The translations under genes and the position numbers were made by a program. Under the pieces are notes generated by a model. That model searched no databases and was not told the origin of the DNA. It saw only the letters and a program-made list of their open reading frames with translations. Below are positions 1-6,834 of a stretch of 21,517 nucleotides of DNA, in pieces. Numbering within the stretch: position 1 is the stretch's first letter; every line of letters begins with the position of its first letter. Source of the stretch: Bacillota bacterium (GTDB lineage: Bacteria > Bacillota_G > Limnochordia > DTU010). The DNA is taken from contig JAAZLQ010000060.1 in NCBI GenBank assembly GCA_012799255.1, positions 1 to 21,517 on the forward strand. The letters run 5' to 3'.

Positions 1-904
1 AGACAAGATCGCCGAAGGTATCTACACTGACTTTGATGCCATCCTCCCAGAAGATGCCTGCCACATACCAGATCGTATCCTCCTCCCCGGGCATCTGACC
101 TTCCTCAAGCGTCCCGTCAAAGGTGAACGTACCGCCGGTAAAGTGCATGTCGCTGTGGCCCAGGTAGTTATGATCCAGATCGTGGAAGTAGAGCTGGTAA
201 TACAAACCTTCCACATCCCGCTGGTACTCGCTGATTTTTACCTCATAGGGATAGGAATATACCGTTCCGTTGTCCTCCGGATCTAGCAACTTCATGCCAT
301 AGCTGTACAGATCTATGTTCGGCAAGAACCGTGTCTCCAAGGGAGCCTCTTCAATAATGAACCGGGCGATCAGATCCATTCTTTCGATTTCTCTGCTGCT
401 ATAGTTGCCCCCTGAGGCCGCTATGACTCGAATCCACTCTAGACCCTGGAAGTCCTCCAGGGGGAGGGTATACCATCCAGAGGAATTGCTTTTGTAGGGG
501 GGCAGCTCAGTGCCATCTGGTGTCTCTACTGTAATCCAGACGGGACGATTCACACGCTTTCCGTCGATCACTACTTGTCCCGCTAGCTTGTTGGTAACTC
601 CCCAAAATTCAACATCATCCGCAACGTCACTGGTGACTATCTGCTGCTTGGGCCAGAAGATATAACCTGTCTTTTCTGCAGAGACTATTGCCTCACCCTC
701 TGCTTCTGCCGTCCAATACCCTTCATCATCAGTGGTGACTGACTTTTTCGTATCGTCTGCCCGGATCAGCAGCTTTACTCCGGGAATCCCCTCTCCCGTG
801 TCGTCCACTACTTGCCCGGATAACTCGTAAGACGCCTGCGCAAACCCTGTCAACAACACTGTTAAGCAGACCAGCACTAACACAGCGAGAAAGCTACGTT
901 TCAC
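1..904 (-). CDS. Secreted protein with carboxypeptidase-regulatory-like (beta-sandwich) repeats, C-terminus off the window
   Basis: Read on the minus strand from a GTG at 904 (first residues VKRSFLAVLVLV), the frame stays open for 301 codons to the window edge, so the C-terminus is missing. A GGAGG lies about 8 bases upstream of the GTG. Residues 1-24 form a Sec signal peptide ending in FAQA, with no lipobox cysteine. Two segments, about 27-100 (starting ELSGQVVDDTGEGIPGVKL) and about 107-150 (starting LAGQVVIDGKRVNRPVW), have the pattern of carboxypeptidase-regulatory-like or CnaB-type folds: G-x-V, a turn rich in G and D, then a GYW or GWY closing strand. The remainder is acidic and aromatic-rich with no motif I recognise. 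Such domains usually serve adhesion or cell-surface architecture; the specific role is unknown. A terminator separates it from the upstream chemoreceptor gene, so it is probably transcribed on its own. Confidence 0.8.
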   Translation of the reverse strand, partial: MKRSFLAVLVLVCLTVLLTGFAQASYELSGQVVDDTGEGIPGVKLLIRADDTKKSVTTDDEGYWTAEAEGEAIVSAEKTGYIFWPKQQIVTSDVADDVEFWGVTNKLAGQVVIDGKRVNRPVWITVETPDGTELPPYKSNSSGWYTLPLEDFQGLEWIRVIAASGGNYSSREIERMDLIARFIIEEAPLETRFLPNIDLYSYGMKLLDPEDNGTVYSYPYEVKISEYQRDVEGLYYQLYFHDLDHNYLGHSDMHFTGGTFTFDGTLEEGQMPGEEDTIWYVAGIFWEDGIKVSVDTFGDLV

Positions 905-1009
905 AATAAATTACCTCCGATCTAAGGTATATGGATATGTTTACCAATTCCATTCGACAGAGCTTTACCTTTTCCTTTTATGCCCAGTAATATGTTTTGA
1001 GAAGAGAAA

Positions 1010-1051
1010 AACCACCGTCGGCTCTTCATAGCGATAAGACCGATGGTGGTT
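1010..1051 (-). terminator. Intrinsic terminator of the dCache chemoreceptor gene
   Basis: AACCACCGTCGG (1010-1021) pairs with CCGATGGTGGTT (1040-1051) through 12 positions with one G-U pair. On the minus strand the stem is followed by a T run, and it lies just past the chemoreceptor stop codon at 1063-1065. Confidence 0.85.
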
Positions 1052-1062
1052 AGATATACCTA

Positions 1063-2928
1063 CTAATCCAACTTAAAACGACCAACTAATCCTTGGAGGT
1101 AGCCCGCCATTTCCATTAAGGATTGGGCAGAGTTTGAAACTTGGGCAATAGAAGCGGCTTGTTCTTCAGTGACACTGGCGATTTCTGTCCCACTGTAGTT
1201 TACTTCATCCAATCCTCCCACAATGTACTGCACTTCTTCCACAATTCCCCCAATAGTTCGGAGTATTTCCTGGAGGATGAGGCCACTTTCTTTCACCTGT
1301 TCTAGAGCCACATCGGATCGCTGAGCACCTAGACCCATTCCGTTTACTGCCGCTTTGATTCCCTGTTGAATTTCTCCAATTAGTTCATCAATTTCAGCGG
1401 CTGCATGAGATGTTTGCTCGGCCAGTCGTCTAACTTCGTCCGCTACCACTGCAAAACCGCGTCCGTGCTCTCCGGCTCGGGCTGCTTCGATGGCGGCGTT
1501 GAGGGCTAAAAGATCAGTCTGATCAGAAATAGCGGTAATTGTGTTCAGAATTGATCCAATCTCTGTAGATAAACTATCCAGCTGATTGATATCGTTGGAC
1601 AATGCATGCGTATCCTCTCGTACCGCTCCCAGTTGCTTAATTATCTCGGTGAGGGCACTTTCACCCCGAACTGCTTCGCTAGATATCCGCTGGGCACGAT
1701 CTCGAACACCCATGGCCCGAGAATGGACCTGTTCGATGGTTGTAGAAAACTCGTTTGTGGTGCTTGCAACTTCTTCCACCGAAGCACTCACTTCCTCAGA
1801 GGTGGCTGCCATTTCTCTACTCATCCGGGCGAGGTTATTCGTGGTATCCGCAACACCTCGAATGGCTTGACTTATCTCATCTACGGTGCGATTCAATGCT
1901 TCTGCTACCATGCCCACTTCATCTTCGGAATTGAGCTGTACTCGACTGGCGAAACTACCCTTGGCCACTTCTTCCATCACTTGTTGCACTGTTGCTAAAG
2001 GACGGGCGATTTGGCGGCCCAAGATGACGGATGCACCGACTCCAACGACAATGAACAGGATGGAAATTCCCAACATAAAGTTCCGTAGAGACAGGATGTT
2101 CCCCAAAACATCGTTTTCTATTGCACCAACCGCTAGCGTCCACCCTGTCATGGCAGAAGGTGCCATAGCATCGATCCGCCTTGTGCCGTCGCTTGTTTGG
2201 TAATGGATCACGCCAGGGGTGGATAAATCTAGTTCAGCTAGAGCCTCACCAACAGGAGCTAATGGGCCGGATTGGTCAAAAACACTGATACCTTCTAACA
2301 CCAGTTCACTATCGGGATGAGCCATGATAATTCCCTGTTCATTGAGGATGTAGGCCCAGCCCCGTTCTCCAAAGCCGAGATGATCGACAATTTCCCCCAA
2401 GGTGGCATAACCCCGTTCCCCCATCAATACGCCTACTACGTTATTATTGGATATTATGGGGACGGCCAAGATAATCGTCATTTCCCCAGTCTCTTTATCA
2501 ACCATAAGATCCGATACAGTAGCTATCCCTGCAAAGGCGGTAGCAATGTAGGGTTCATCTCCAGCCTTAGCCGTGGTATTATCTGTGTAGCGGATATTTC
2601 CCTCTGGGGCTACGACACCGAAGCGATTAAACTCGGTGAGCCGTTCAGCCTCAGAGCGCAGTGCGAGACGCTGGGCCCCCCAATCCATCCACACCATTTC
2701 TGGTCGTGCGGCTATAGTGGCCAATACTTCCAGTTGCCCTTGAAGCTTGGTTTCTAGATACCCAGAAGCCTCCTGTGCAACTAGGGTTACTGCCCGTTCT
2801 ACTTCTTCCATGACCGCCTGTGACCCCTGGTTGTATGCGAGATAAGCAAGTCCCACACAAGTCACGGTGAGAAGCAGTACTGCATAGATGGCGATTTTTG
2901 TTGAAACTTTTCGAAATCGGAGTTTCAT
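1063..2928 (-). CDS. Methyl-accepting chemotaxis protein with dCache sensor domain
   Basis: A 621-residue transmembrane chemoreceptor that should signal through CheW and CheA. I place the start at the ATG at 2928 ([10 protein letters not shown]) because AAGGAGG lies just upstream; the frame extends 16 codons further but without a ribosome site. Membrane segment 1 is about residues 11-32. An extracytoplasmic double-Cache region spans about 36-275, its second half beginning near [10 protein letters not shown]. Membrane segment 2 is about 283-304, followed by HAMP (about 305-358) and a long cytoplasmic signalling coiled coil. The hairpin-tip signature [18 protein letters not shown] is intact and followed by [17 protein letters not shown]. 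The sensor lacks the R-x-W-Y amino-acid-binding pattern seen in the receptor at 17530, so its ligand is unknown. A sigma-A-like promoter and a terminator bracket it as a single-gene unit. Confidence 0.95.
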   Translation of the reverse strand: MKLRFRKVSTKIAIYAVLLLTVTCVGLAYLAYNQGSQAVMEEVERAVTLVAQEASGYLETKLQGQLEVLATIAARPEMVWMDWGAQRLALRSEAERLTEFNRFGVVAPEGNIRYTDNTTAKAGDEPYIATAFAGIATVSDLMVDKETGEMTIILAVPIISNNNVVGVLMGERGYATLGEIVDHLGFGERGWAYILNEQGIIMAHPDSELVLEGISVFDQSGPLAPVGEALAELDLSTPGVIHYQTSDGTRRIDAMAPSAMTGWTLAVGAIENDVLGNILSLRNFMLGISILFIVVGVGASVILGRQIARPLATVQQVMEEVAKGSFASRVQLNSEDEVGMVAEALNRTVDEISQAIRGVADTTNNLARMSREMAATSEEVSASVEEVASTTNEFSTTIEQVHSRAMGVRDRAQRISSEAVRGESALTEIIKQLGAVREDTHALSNDINQLDSLSTEIGSILNTITAISDQTDLLALNAAIEAARAGEHGRGFAVVADEVRRLAEQTSHAAAEIDELIGEIQQGIKAAVNGMGLGAQRSDVALEQVKESGLILQEILRTIGGIVEEVQYIVGGLDEVNYSGTEIASVTEEQAASIAQVSNSAQSLMEMAGYLQGLVGRFKLD

Positions 2929-2955
2929 GGTTGTCCTCCTTAATATGGTTGCATG

Positions 2956-2967
2956 TGTGTTAACACA
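2956..2967. repeat. Perfect 12-bp palindrome in the chemoreceptor leader
   Basis: TGTGTTAACACA is a perfect palindrome. It lies between the inferred -10 box (2975-2980) and the ribosome site, close to the expected transcription start, where a repressor would act. No regulator has been assigned. Confidence 0.5.
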
Positions 2968-2974
2968 GCGGTCC

Positions 2975-3004
2975 ACTATTGTGATTAAATTTACTTTTCG
3001 TCAA
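2975..3004 (-). promoter_or_regulatory. Candidate sigma-A promoter of the dCache chemoreceptor gene
   Basis: On the minus strand, TTGACG (2999-3004) and AATAGT (2975-2980) are separated by 18 bases and lie about 50 bases upstream of the ATG. The -35 box matches the consensus at 5 of 6 positions and the -10 at 4 of 6. This is a visual match only. Confidence 0.5.
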
Positions 3005-3118
3005 TAAACCACGAAAGTCCTGCCCGATAAATCGACGATGTTATCCCTAATTCAGTGAGAATTGTCACTAAACCCCTTTATGAGCTGTCCTTGGGCTTAG
3101 TGCTCCGTGCATAAAATT

Positions 3119-3145
3119 AAGACCACAACGAGGAGTTGTGGTCTT
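3119..3145 (-). terminator. Intrinsic terminator of the small acidic protein gene
   Basis: AAGACCACAAC (3119-3129) and GTTGTGGTCTT (3135-3145) form a perfect 11-bp stem with a 5-base loop. On the minus strand the stem is followed by AATTTTAT. It lies 22 bases past the stop of the gene at 3168-3548. Confidence 0.85.
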
Positions 3146-3167
3146 GTACAAAGGTCTAATTTACTGG

Positions 3168-3548
3168 TTACTGGCGGGATGGTGTGAAAGGAAGAAGTCC
3201 GGTTTCACCACTAAACTTCCACTTTTTCCCGACCTTGACGAGCTCAAGCAGAGGCATTGTTTCGGTGATTTCGTAAGTATCATCGGGGTCTGGCGCGACG
3301 ATCTTTACGTGGAAAGTAGCATTGAGAATTTCGGCTGTCTTCCTGTCCGCGCTGATCAAGATCTCCATCTCGTCCTCCTCTGAGTCAACAAACTCGTATA
3401 TCTCGATACTGGAACCATCAGTCTTTAACAAAAAAAACATCGTGTGAAGATAGGCTTGAAAGTCTTCCTTATTCATTTTCACCGCGGGGTCGTCTTCATC
3501 GGCTTCCAGAAAGATGGCCGGATAAACCCAAAGATCGGCGATATACAC
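3168..3548 (-). CDS. Small acidic protein of unknown function
   Basis: A 126-residue protein starting at a GTG (3548) with a G-rich ribosome site, AGGGGGGT, just upstream. I do not recognise the family. It has no signal peptide or membrane segment, is rich in Asp and Glu (for example EFVDSEEDEMEI), and alternates predicted beta strands with short helices. It ends in a strand-like KKWKF segment of the kind that closes small alpha+beta or NTF2-like folds; that resemblance is weak. Its own promoter (3610-3638) and perfect terminator (3119-3145) argue that it is a real gene and not an antisense shadow. The opposite-strand frame over the same stretch has no such signals. It sits back to back with the c-di-GMP riboswitch operon and between chemoreceptor genes; a link to chemotaxis is possible but unproven. 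Confidence 0.75.
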   Translation of the reverse strand: MYIADLWVYPAIFLEADEDDPAVKMNKEDFQAYLHTMFFLLKTDGSSIEIYEFVDSEEDEMEILISADRKTAEILNATFHVKIVAPDPDDTYEITETMPLLELVKVGKKWKFSGETGLLPFTPSRQ

Positions 3549-3609
3549 GTGACCCCCCTAAACTTAAGGTGTAATCCTAATTCGCCTTCACGAAATCCAC
3601 TTCCTGCCA

Positions 3610-3638
3610 ATTTTATGCAGATAATGGAAAAATAACAA
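3610..3638 (-). promoter_or_regulatory. Candidate sigma-A promoter of the small acidic protein gene
   Basis: On the minus strand, TTGTTA (3633-3638), a 17-base spacer and TAAAAT (3610-3615) lie about 60 bases upstream of the GTG start. The -10 box matches the consensus at 5 of 6 positions. Confidence 0.55.
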
Positions 3639-3780
3639 ACCCGAGTTTGGTCAAGCGGTCCATAAATTTTAAGAGCCGCAACGAAGGATTGATTGTGGAT
3701 TTTGGCATTCCCGCAGGTTAAGCATTAGAATGTACACTAATATGAAAAAACAGAGCTATATACTTAGTTTAAATAAGAAA

Positions 3781-3802
3781 AAACCATATTGAAACCATAT
3801 TG
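3781..3802. repeat. Tandem 11-bp direct repeat at the riboswitch promoter
   Basis: AAACCATATTG occurs twice without a gap (3781-3791 and 3792-3802). The second copy runs into the -35 box. Two direct repeats one helical turn apart, abutting a -35 element, look like a site for a dimeric activator such as a response regulator. The activator is inferred, not seen. Confidence 0.6.
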
Positions 3803-3828
3803 ACTTTAATCAACTGCAGTGCAATAAT
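3800..3828 (+). promoter_or_regulatory. Sigma-A promoter of the riboswitch, HD-GYP, CheW and chemoreceptor operon
   Basis: TTGACT (3800-3805), a spacer of exactly 17 bases and AATAAT (3823-3828): both boxes match the consensus at 5 of 6 positions. The predicted start near 3835 lies just before the aptamer. The 3549-3799 stretch upstream holds only the divergent promoter at 3610-3638 and the tandem repeat at 3781; I see no gene in it. Confidence 0.7.
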
Positions 3829-3849
3829 ATGCGTGTAAGAACAACAGGG

Positions 3850-3937
3850 AAAGAAAAAAGGCAAACGTTTCGAAAGAAATGGACGCAAAGCTCCGGGTCT
3901 AAAGTTGCACGCAACCATGACGGCCGAGCCGCTCTTT
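3850..3937 (+). ncRNA. Cyclic-di-GMP-I (GEMM-I) riboswitch aptamer
   Basis: The conserved blocks of the c-di-GMP-I aptamer appear in order: GGCAAAC (3860-3866); a P2 hairpin capped by a GAAA tetraloop (3867-3881); GGACGCAAAG (3881-3890); CTCCGGGTCTAAAG; a variable P3 hairpin GTTG-CACG-CAAC (3904-3915); and CATGACGGCCGAGCC (3916-3930). The CTAAA and ATGAC segments are the expected receptor for the GAAA loop. The arrangement closely follows the well-studied Vc2 aptamer. It lies directly downstream of a good promoter and upstream of an intrinsic terminator, in the leader of an HD-GYP gene, so it should control transcription of that operon in response to intracellular c-di-GMP. The outermost stem P1 is weak by eye, so the exact limits are uncertain. 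Confidence 0.92.
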
Positions 3938-3960
3938 GATTCTGTGTAATTATACATGGA

Positions 3961-3996
3961 GCCATTTCTCTTTGCGGGAGAAAGGGCCTTTTTTTT
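3961..3996 (+). terminator. Riboswitch expression-platform terminator
   Basis: GCC-A-TTTCTC (3961-3970) pairs with GAGAAA-G-GGC (3978-3987) around one A-G mismatch and is followed by eight Ts (3989-3996). It lies about 24 bases after the aptamer and 32 bases before the HD-GYP start. Its 5' arm, CCATTTCT (3962-3969), is perfectly complementary to AGAAATGG (3875-3882) in the aptamer P2 region, a possible antiterminator. Confidence 0.88.
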
Positions 3997-4027
3997 GCCC
4001 AAGTATACTTAAGGATGTCGATGGGTC

Positions 4028-4597
4028 TTGCTAATAAACGATGATGCTTTAGTGGCGATTATTGCCGAGTTGGATGATGAAACGTTTGAGCACAGTAGAA
4101 GAGTTCAATCCCTAGCACTCACGCTTGGGAAAAGAATGGGGTTGTTATCCACTGAACTCACTCAACTCGGACAGGGTGCCTTTCTCCACGATATTGGAAA
4201 GAAGTTTGTGCCTGATAGAATTCTGAGAAAAAAGACAGCGCTCACACACGAGGAATGGCAAATTATCAAAATGCATCCCAAATTTGGCTATGAGTGTGCT
4301 GAAGCAATAGGTCTTAGTGATACTGTAAAAGGAATCATTTTGGGTCATCACCAGTGGGCAGATGGTCAGGGCGGTTATCCCCAAGGGGCAGGGTTGTCCA
4401 AGCCTTGTCTACTTACCCAAATAACTACCGTTGCAGATGTCGTCGATGCCATGACTAGTAATCGTCCCTACAGACAGGCCTTAAGCATGTCTTCATGTAT
4501 TGAATATCTTGAAGAAAATGCCGGGACTATGTTCAATAGGGAGGTCGTTCATATATTAAGAGCGGAAATCCGTCAACTAAGCCGCAAGGCTCATTAG
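4028..4597 (+). CDS. Stand-alone HD-GYP domain protein, predicted c-di-GMP phosphodiesterase
   Basis: A 189-residue cytoplasmic protein consisting almost only of an HD-GYP domain, which in characterised members hydrolyses c-di-GMP. Visible metal-site residues are H22, H54-D55 (in LHDIGKKFVP), H83, H107-H108 and D137 (in VADVVDAMTSNRPYR, a hallmark of the family). The GYP segment is atypical: HHQWADGQGGYPQG has one more residue between DG and GYP than the usual HHExxDGxGYP, and Gln replaces the usual Glu. No receiver or sensor domain is present, so control is probably transcriptional through the upstream c-di-GMP-I riboswitch. The TTG at 4028 is the best start, with AAGGA at 4011-4015 and a somewhat long spacing of 12; the next in-frame candidate is a GTG at 4052. 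cheW follows after 67 bases. Activity on c-di-GMP is inferred from the family. Confidence 0.9.
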   Translation: MLINDDALVAIIAELDDETFEHSRRVQSLALTLGKRMGLLSTELTQLGQGAFLHDIGKKFVPDRILRKKTALTHEEWQIIKMHPKFGYECAEAIGLSDTVKGIILGHHQWADGQGGYPQGAGLSKPCLLTQITTVADVVDAMTSNRPYRQALSMSSCIEYLEENAGTMFNREVVHILRAEIRQLSRKAH

Positions 4598-4624
4598 TTG
4601 GCTATTTCGATCAAATAACGCCAA
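4598..4624 (+). repeat. Intercistronic hairpin between the HD-GYP gene and cheW
   Basis: TTGGC-TATTT (4598-4607) pairs with AAATA (4613-4617) and GCCAA (4620-4624), with a 2-base bulge, immediately after the HD-GYP stop codon. No T run follows, so it is more likely an RNA-processing or stability element than a terminator. Confidence 0.4.
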
Positions 4625-4664
4625 TTCCGGTAGGTTTGGGCGTGTACAAGGAGGTGATATAGAG

Positions 4665-5165
4665 ATGAATGTCCTTAATGACATGGAAGAGTTTCAATTG
4701 GTCGTGTTTTCAGTTGGGGGCAATGATTTTGGTATTCATATTTCAGTAGTGAGAGAGATAATTGCCCCCTCAAAGTTTGTTTCTTTACCTAACATGCCGC
4801 CCTCGATGGTGGGAATCATTAATGTTAGGGGCACTGTACTTCCCATAGTTGATCTGAAGAACCGATTTGGCATGGGAAGTTATCTATCTGTGGACAGTAC
4901 CAATCAACGGATCCTACTCGTAGAGATGGAGGGATCGATGGTTGGTTTTTTAGTGGACACAGTTTCGGAAGTGCTTCGAGTCTCAAGGAACTCCTTGGAA
5001 CAAGTAGAGCGCATTCAGGGAATGAACCTAAATCTTGTAGATTATATCTGTAATCTTGGAGAGCGATTAATTCCTGTTGTAGATGTCACAAAGCTAATGA
5101 CGAATCAAGAAATTCAGCAATTAGAAGTAGCAACGAAGGAGGGAACCGTATGTTCCGAAATCTAA
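4665..5165 (+). CDS. cheW: Chemotaxis adaptor protein CheW
   Basis: A 166-residue CheW-like protein that should couple chemoreceptors to the CheA kinase. It begins after a perfect AAGGAGGTGAT ribosome site (4648-4658), predicting strong translation. The SH3-like CheW fold is recognisable from EFQLVVFSVGGNDFGIHI (residues 9-26), which precedes the VREII segment. It continues through the hallmark INVRGTVLPIVDLKNRF (52-68) and the later LVEMEG, GFLVDTVSEVLRV and LGERLIPVVDVTKL segments. Length and motif order are standard, with no fused receiver domain. The next gene, a chemoreceptor, starts at 5150 and overlaps it by 16 bases, implying translational coupling. The pair lies downstream of the c-di-GMP riboswitch and HD-GYP gene and is probably co-transcribed. 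No cheA, cheY, cheB or cheR is in the window, so the core signalling genes are elsewhere. Confidence 0.95.
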   Translation: MNVLNDMEEFQLVVFSVGGNDFGIHISVVREIIAPSKFVSLPNMPPSMVGIINVRGTVLPIVDLKNRFGMGSYLSVDSTNQRILLVEMEGSMVGFLVDTVSEVLRVSRNSLEQVERIQGMNLNLVDYICNLGERLIPVVDVTKLMTNQEIQQLEVATKEGTVCSEI

Positions 5166-5896
5166 AGTTATCGAACAAATTGATCTTTGGTTTTGCGCTC
5201 GTTTTATTAGTAAGCACTGTGGTAACCGTATTTGGCATCGTATACATGGGCCGAATTGCCGACACCACTGAGCAAATGTTTAATCATCCCTACACAGCCC
5301 ATACCAGTGCCTTAGAGGCCAAATCCAATATAATTGCCATGGGTCGAGAGATGAAAGATATTGTGTTAGTCACCGATCCGCAAACCCGCGAAAACTACGT
5401 CAAAAATGTAGACAATCTAGAACAACTTGTTCTACAAGAGTTTGATACTCTCTATGGAAGCTTTCTCGGCGAAAGGGCTTTGATCGATGCTGCTCTTAAG
5501 GCTTTTACTGATTGGAAACCCATTAGGGATGAAGTGATTCGGCTCATCAAATTAGGTCAACAAGACCGAGCAGCGGAAATAACAATAACGCAAGGAACTC
5601 CGCAAATCCAATTGGTTGAAAGTACTATTCAAAGAGTTGTCGATGACGCTAGGGCCCGGGCAAGCGAGTTCAATGATTCTGCTCGCCAAAGTGCATCCTC
5701 TGCCACTTCCACTGTTATAAGTCTTTTAGTTTTAGCCTATGTTATTGCTATTTTGGCGGCTCTCCTTATTACAAGATCCATTACCAAACCGGTAGCCCTA
5801 TTGCTTGGCTTTACCCAAGAAATAACCCGCGGTAACTTAGGTGTGGCAGCTGTTGATTATCAAAGCAAGGACGAAATTGGTGTACCCTTACTGTAG
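5150..5896 (+). pseudogene. Chemoreceptor, N-terminal part (four-helix-bundle sensor, start of HAMP), ended by a frameshift
   Basis: The first 248 residues of a chemoreceptor, starting at an ATG with AAGGAGGG just upstream and overlapping the end of cheW. Membrane segment 1 is about residues 11-33. An extracytoplasmic four-helix-bundle sensor (4HB_MCP type) spans about 35-185, membrane segment 2 about 189-207, and HAMP begins near ITKPVALLLG. The frame reads DEIGVPLL and then hits TAG at 5894-5896. HAMP continues without interruption in another frame ([12 protein letters not shown] from 5887). Two extra bases within CCC at 5885-5887 account exactly for the break: removing them gives [13 protein letters not shown], which aligns in register with the HAMP ends of the other two receptors here. 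The repaired gene, 5150-6729, would encode 525 residues. This is either a true mutation or a sequencing or assembly error. Confidence 0.85.
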
Positions 5897-6729
5897 CTCT
5901 CAATGAAATGAGACTCGGCCTCCGAGAAATGGTATCCCCGGTAAGGGATTCGGTACGTATAGTGCGGACTTCTTCCGAGCAAATGTCTGCGGGAGCACAA
6001 GAAACAAGTGCTTCAGTTGAAGAATTGGCAAGTACCGCAAATCAATTTGCCGTTGCCATCGACCGTATGAGCCATAACACCCAGGGAATATCGGATTCAG
6101 CTGCAAAAACTAACGAGTTGTCAAACCAAGGTTCAACCGATATCGAGCAAACGGTACAGGCAATGGCTGAGATCAATGAAGTGGTAACCGCACTCGCTGT
6201 AGAGATAAAGGATTTGGGACGTCAATCAGAGGAAATTGGTCAGATCGTCTCTCTAATCACGGGTATTGCCAACCAAACGAATCTTCTAGCGCTTAATGCA
6301 GCTATTGAAGCGGCCAGAGCTGGTGAACAGGGCAGAGGCTTCGCAGTTGTCGCTGAAGAGGTTCGTGAGTTAGCTGAACAATCTGCCAAAGCTGCCGGTG
6401 AGATTACCCAATTGATCCAGCGTATTAAGGATTCTGTTCAGGCATCAGTTGAACGTACCGAGCTAGGTACCAGCAAGGTTAAAGCGGGTATGGAGGTTGT
6501 AGGGCATACGGGTAAAATGTTCGCAGAAATCGCAGACATAATCGAATCCTTGACTGAAGACATTGGTGATGTAGCAGCAGCTAGTGAAGAGTTGGCCGCC
6601 GGTGCTGAAGAAATGGGTGCAACTACAGAACAACAATCTGCCTCGGCACAGCAAATGGCAGCTTCGGCAGTTGAAGTTGCTCAGGCAGCAGAGACAGTTG
6701 ATCAACAAATGCAGCGGTTTAAGCTCTAG
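5887..6729 (+). pseudogene. Chemoreceptor, C-terminal part (end of HAMP and signalling domain), frame-shifted from 5150-5896
   Basis: The continuation of the preceding gene after the two-base insertion. The frame is coherent from 5887 ([12 protein letters not shown], end of HAMP). Its first ATG is at 5908, but no ribosome site precedes it, so separate translation is unlikely. It contains a full signalling domain: an adaptation region with Gln/Glu pairs (for example [12 protein letters not shown]), then the hairpin-tip signature [18 protein letters not shown] with [17 protein letters not shown], and a returning helix that ends [10 protein letters not shown]. No CheR-binding pentapeptide is present at the end. 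Without the N-terminal half it would be a soluble, sensorless signalling module. If the shift is real it is probably not made; if the shift is an error, the gene is an ordinary receptor partnered with the overlapping cheW. Confidence 0.85.
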
Positions 6730-6782
6730 TCAGAGTAAATGCACTGTAATTACACTTGCTAAATTGTAGTTTGCTCTTTATG

Positions 6783-6814
6783 ACAAGAAACGGCCCCTAA
6801 GAACCGTTTCTTGT
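6783..6814 (+). terminator. Intrinsic terminator of the HD-GYP, cheW and chemoreceptor operon
   Basis: ACAAGAAACGG (6783-6793) and CCGTTTCTTGT (6804-6814) form a perfect 11-bp stem followed by TTGTTTG. It lies between two convergent genes; the T run favours the plus strand. Confidence 0.85.
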
Positions 6815-6834
6815 TTGTTTGAAGTGAACTATTA

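Noticed and set aside
1606..2757. Several plus-strand frames of 90-146 codons within the first chemoreceptor.
   Set aside because: They are antisense shadows of a strongly conserved gene, with no ribosome sites or recognisable domains.
3001..3030. CGAAAG followed by CCCGATAAATC as a possible second c-di-GMP aptamer.
   Set aside because: The ACGCAAAG and CTAAA/ATGAC blocks are missing.
3054..3069. AGTGA-N6-TCACT inverted repeat with the same geometry as the one at 8361.
   Set aside because: Only 5-bp arms, differing from TGTGA, and behind the promoter boxes; too weak to claim the same regulator.
3138..3383. An 81-codon plus-strand frame opposite the small acidic protein.
   Set aside because: It starts within the terminator hairpin and lacks a ribosome site; the minus-strand gene has a promoter, ribosome site and terminator.
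3641..3700. A tRNA-like stretch (TTTGGTCAAGCGGTCC, then paired-looking bases).
   Set aside because: No T-loop GTTCGAATC block, no acceptor stem, and no complete cloverleaf could be drawn.
3769..4002. A 77-codon minus-strand frame over the riboswitch and terminator.
   Set aside because: Its sequence is explained by the conserved aptamer and terminator on the plus strand, and it has no ribosome site.
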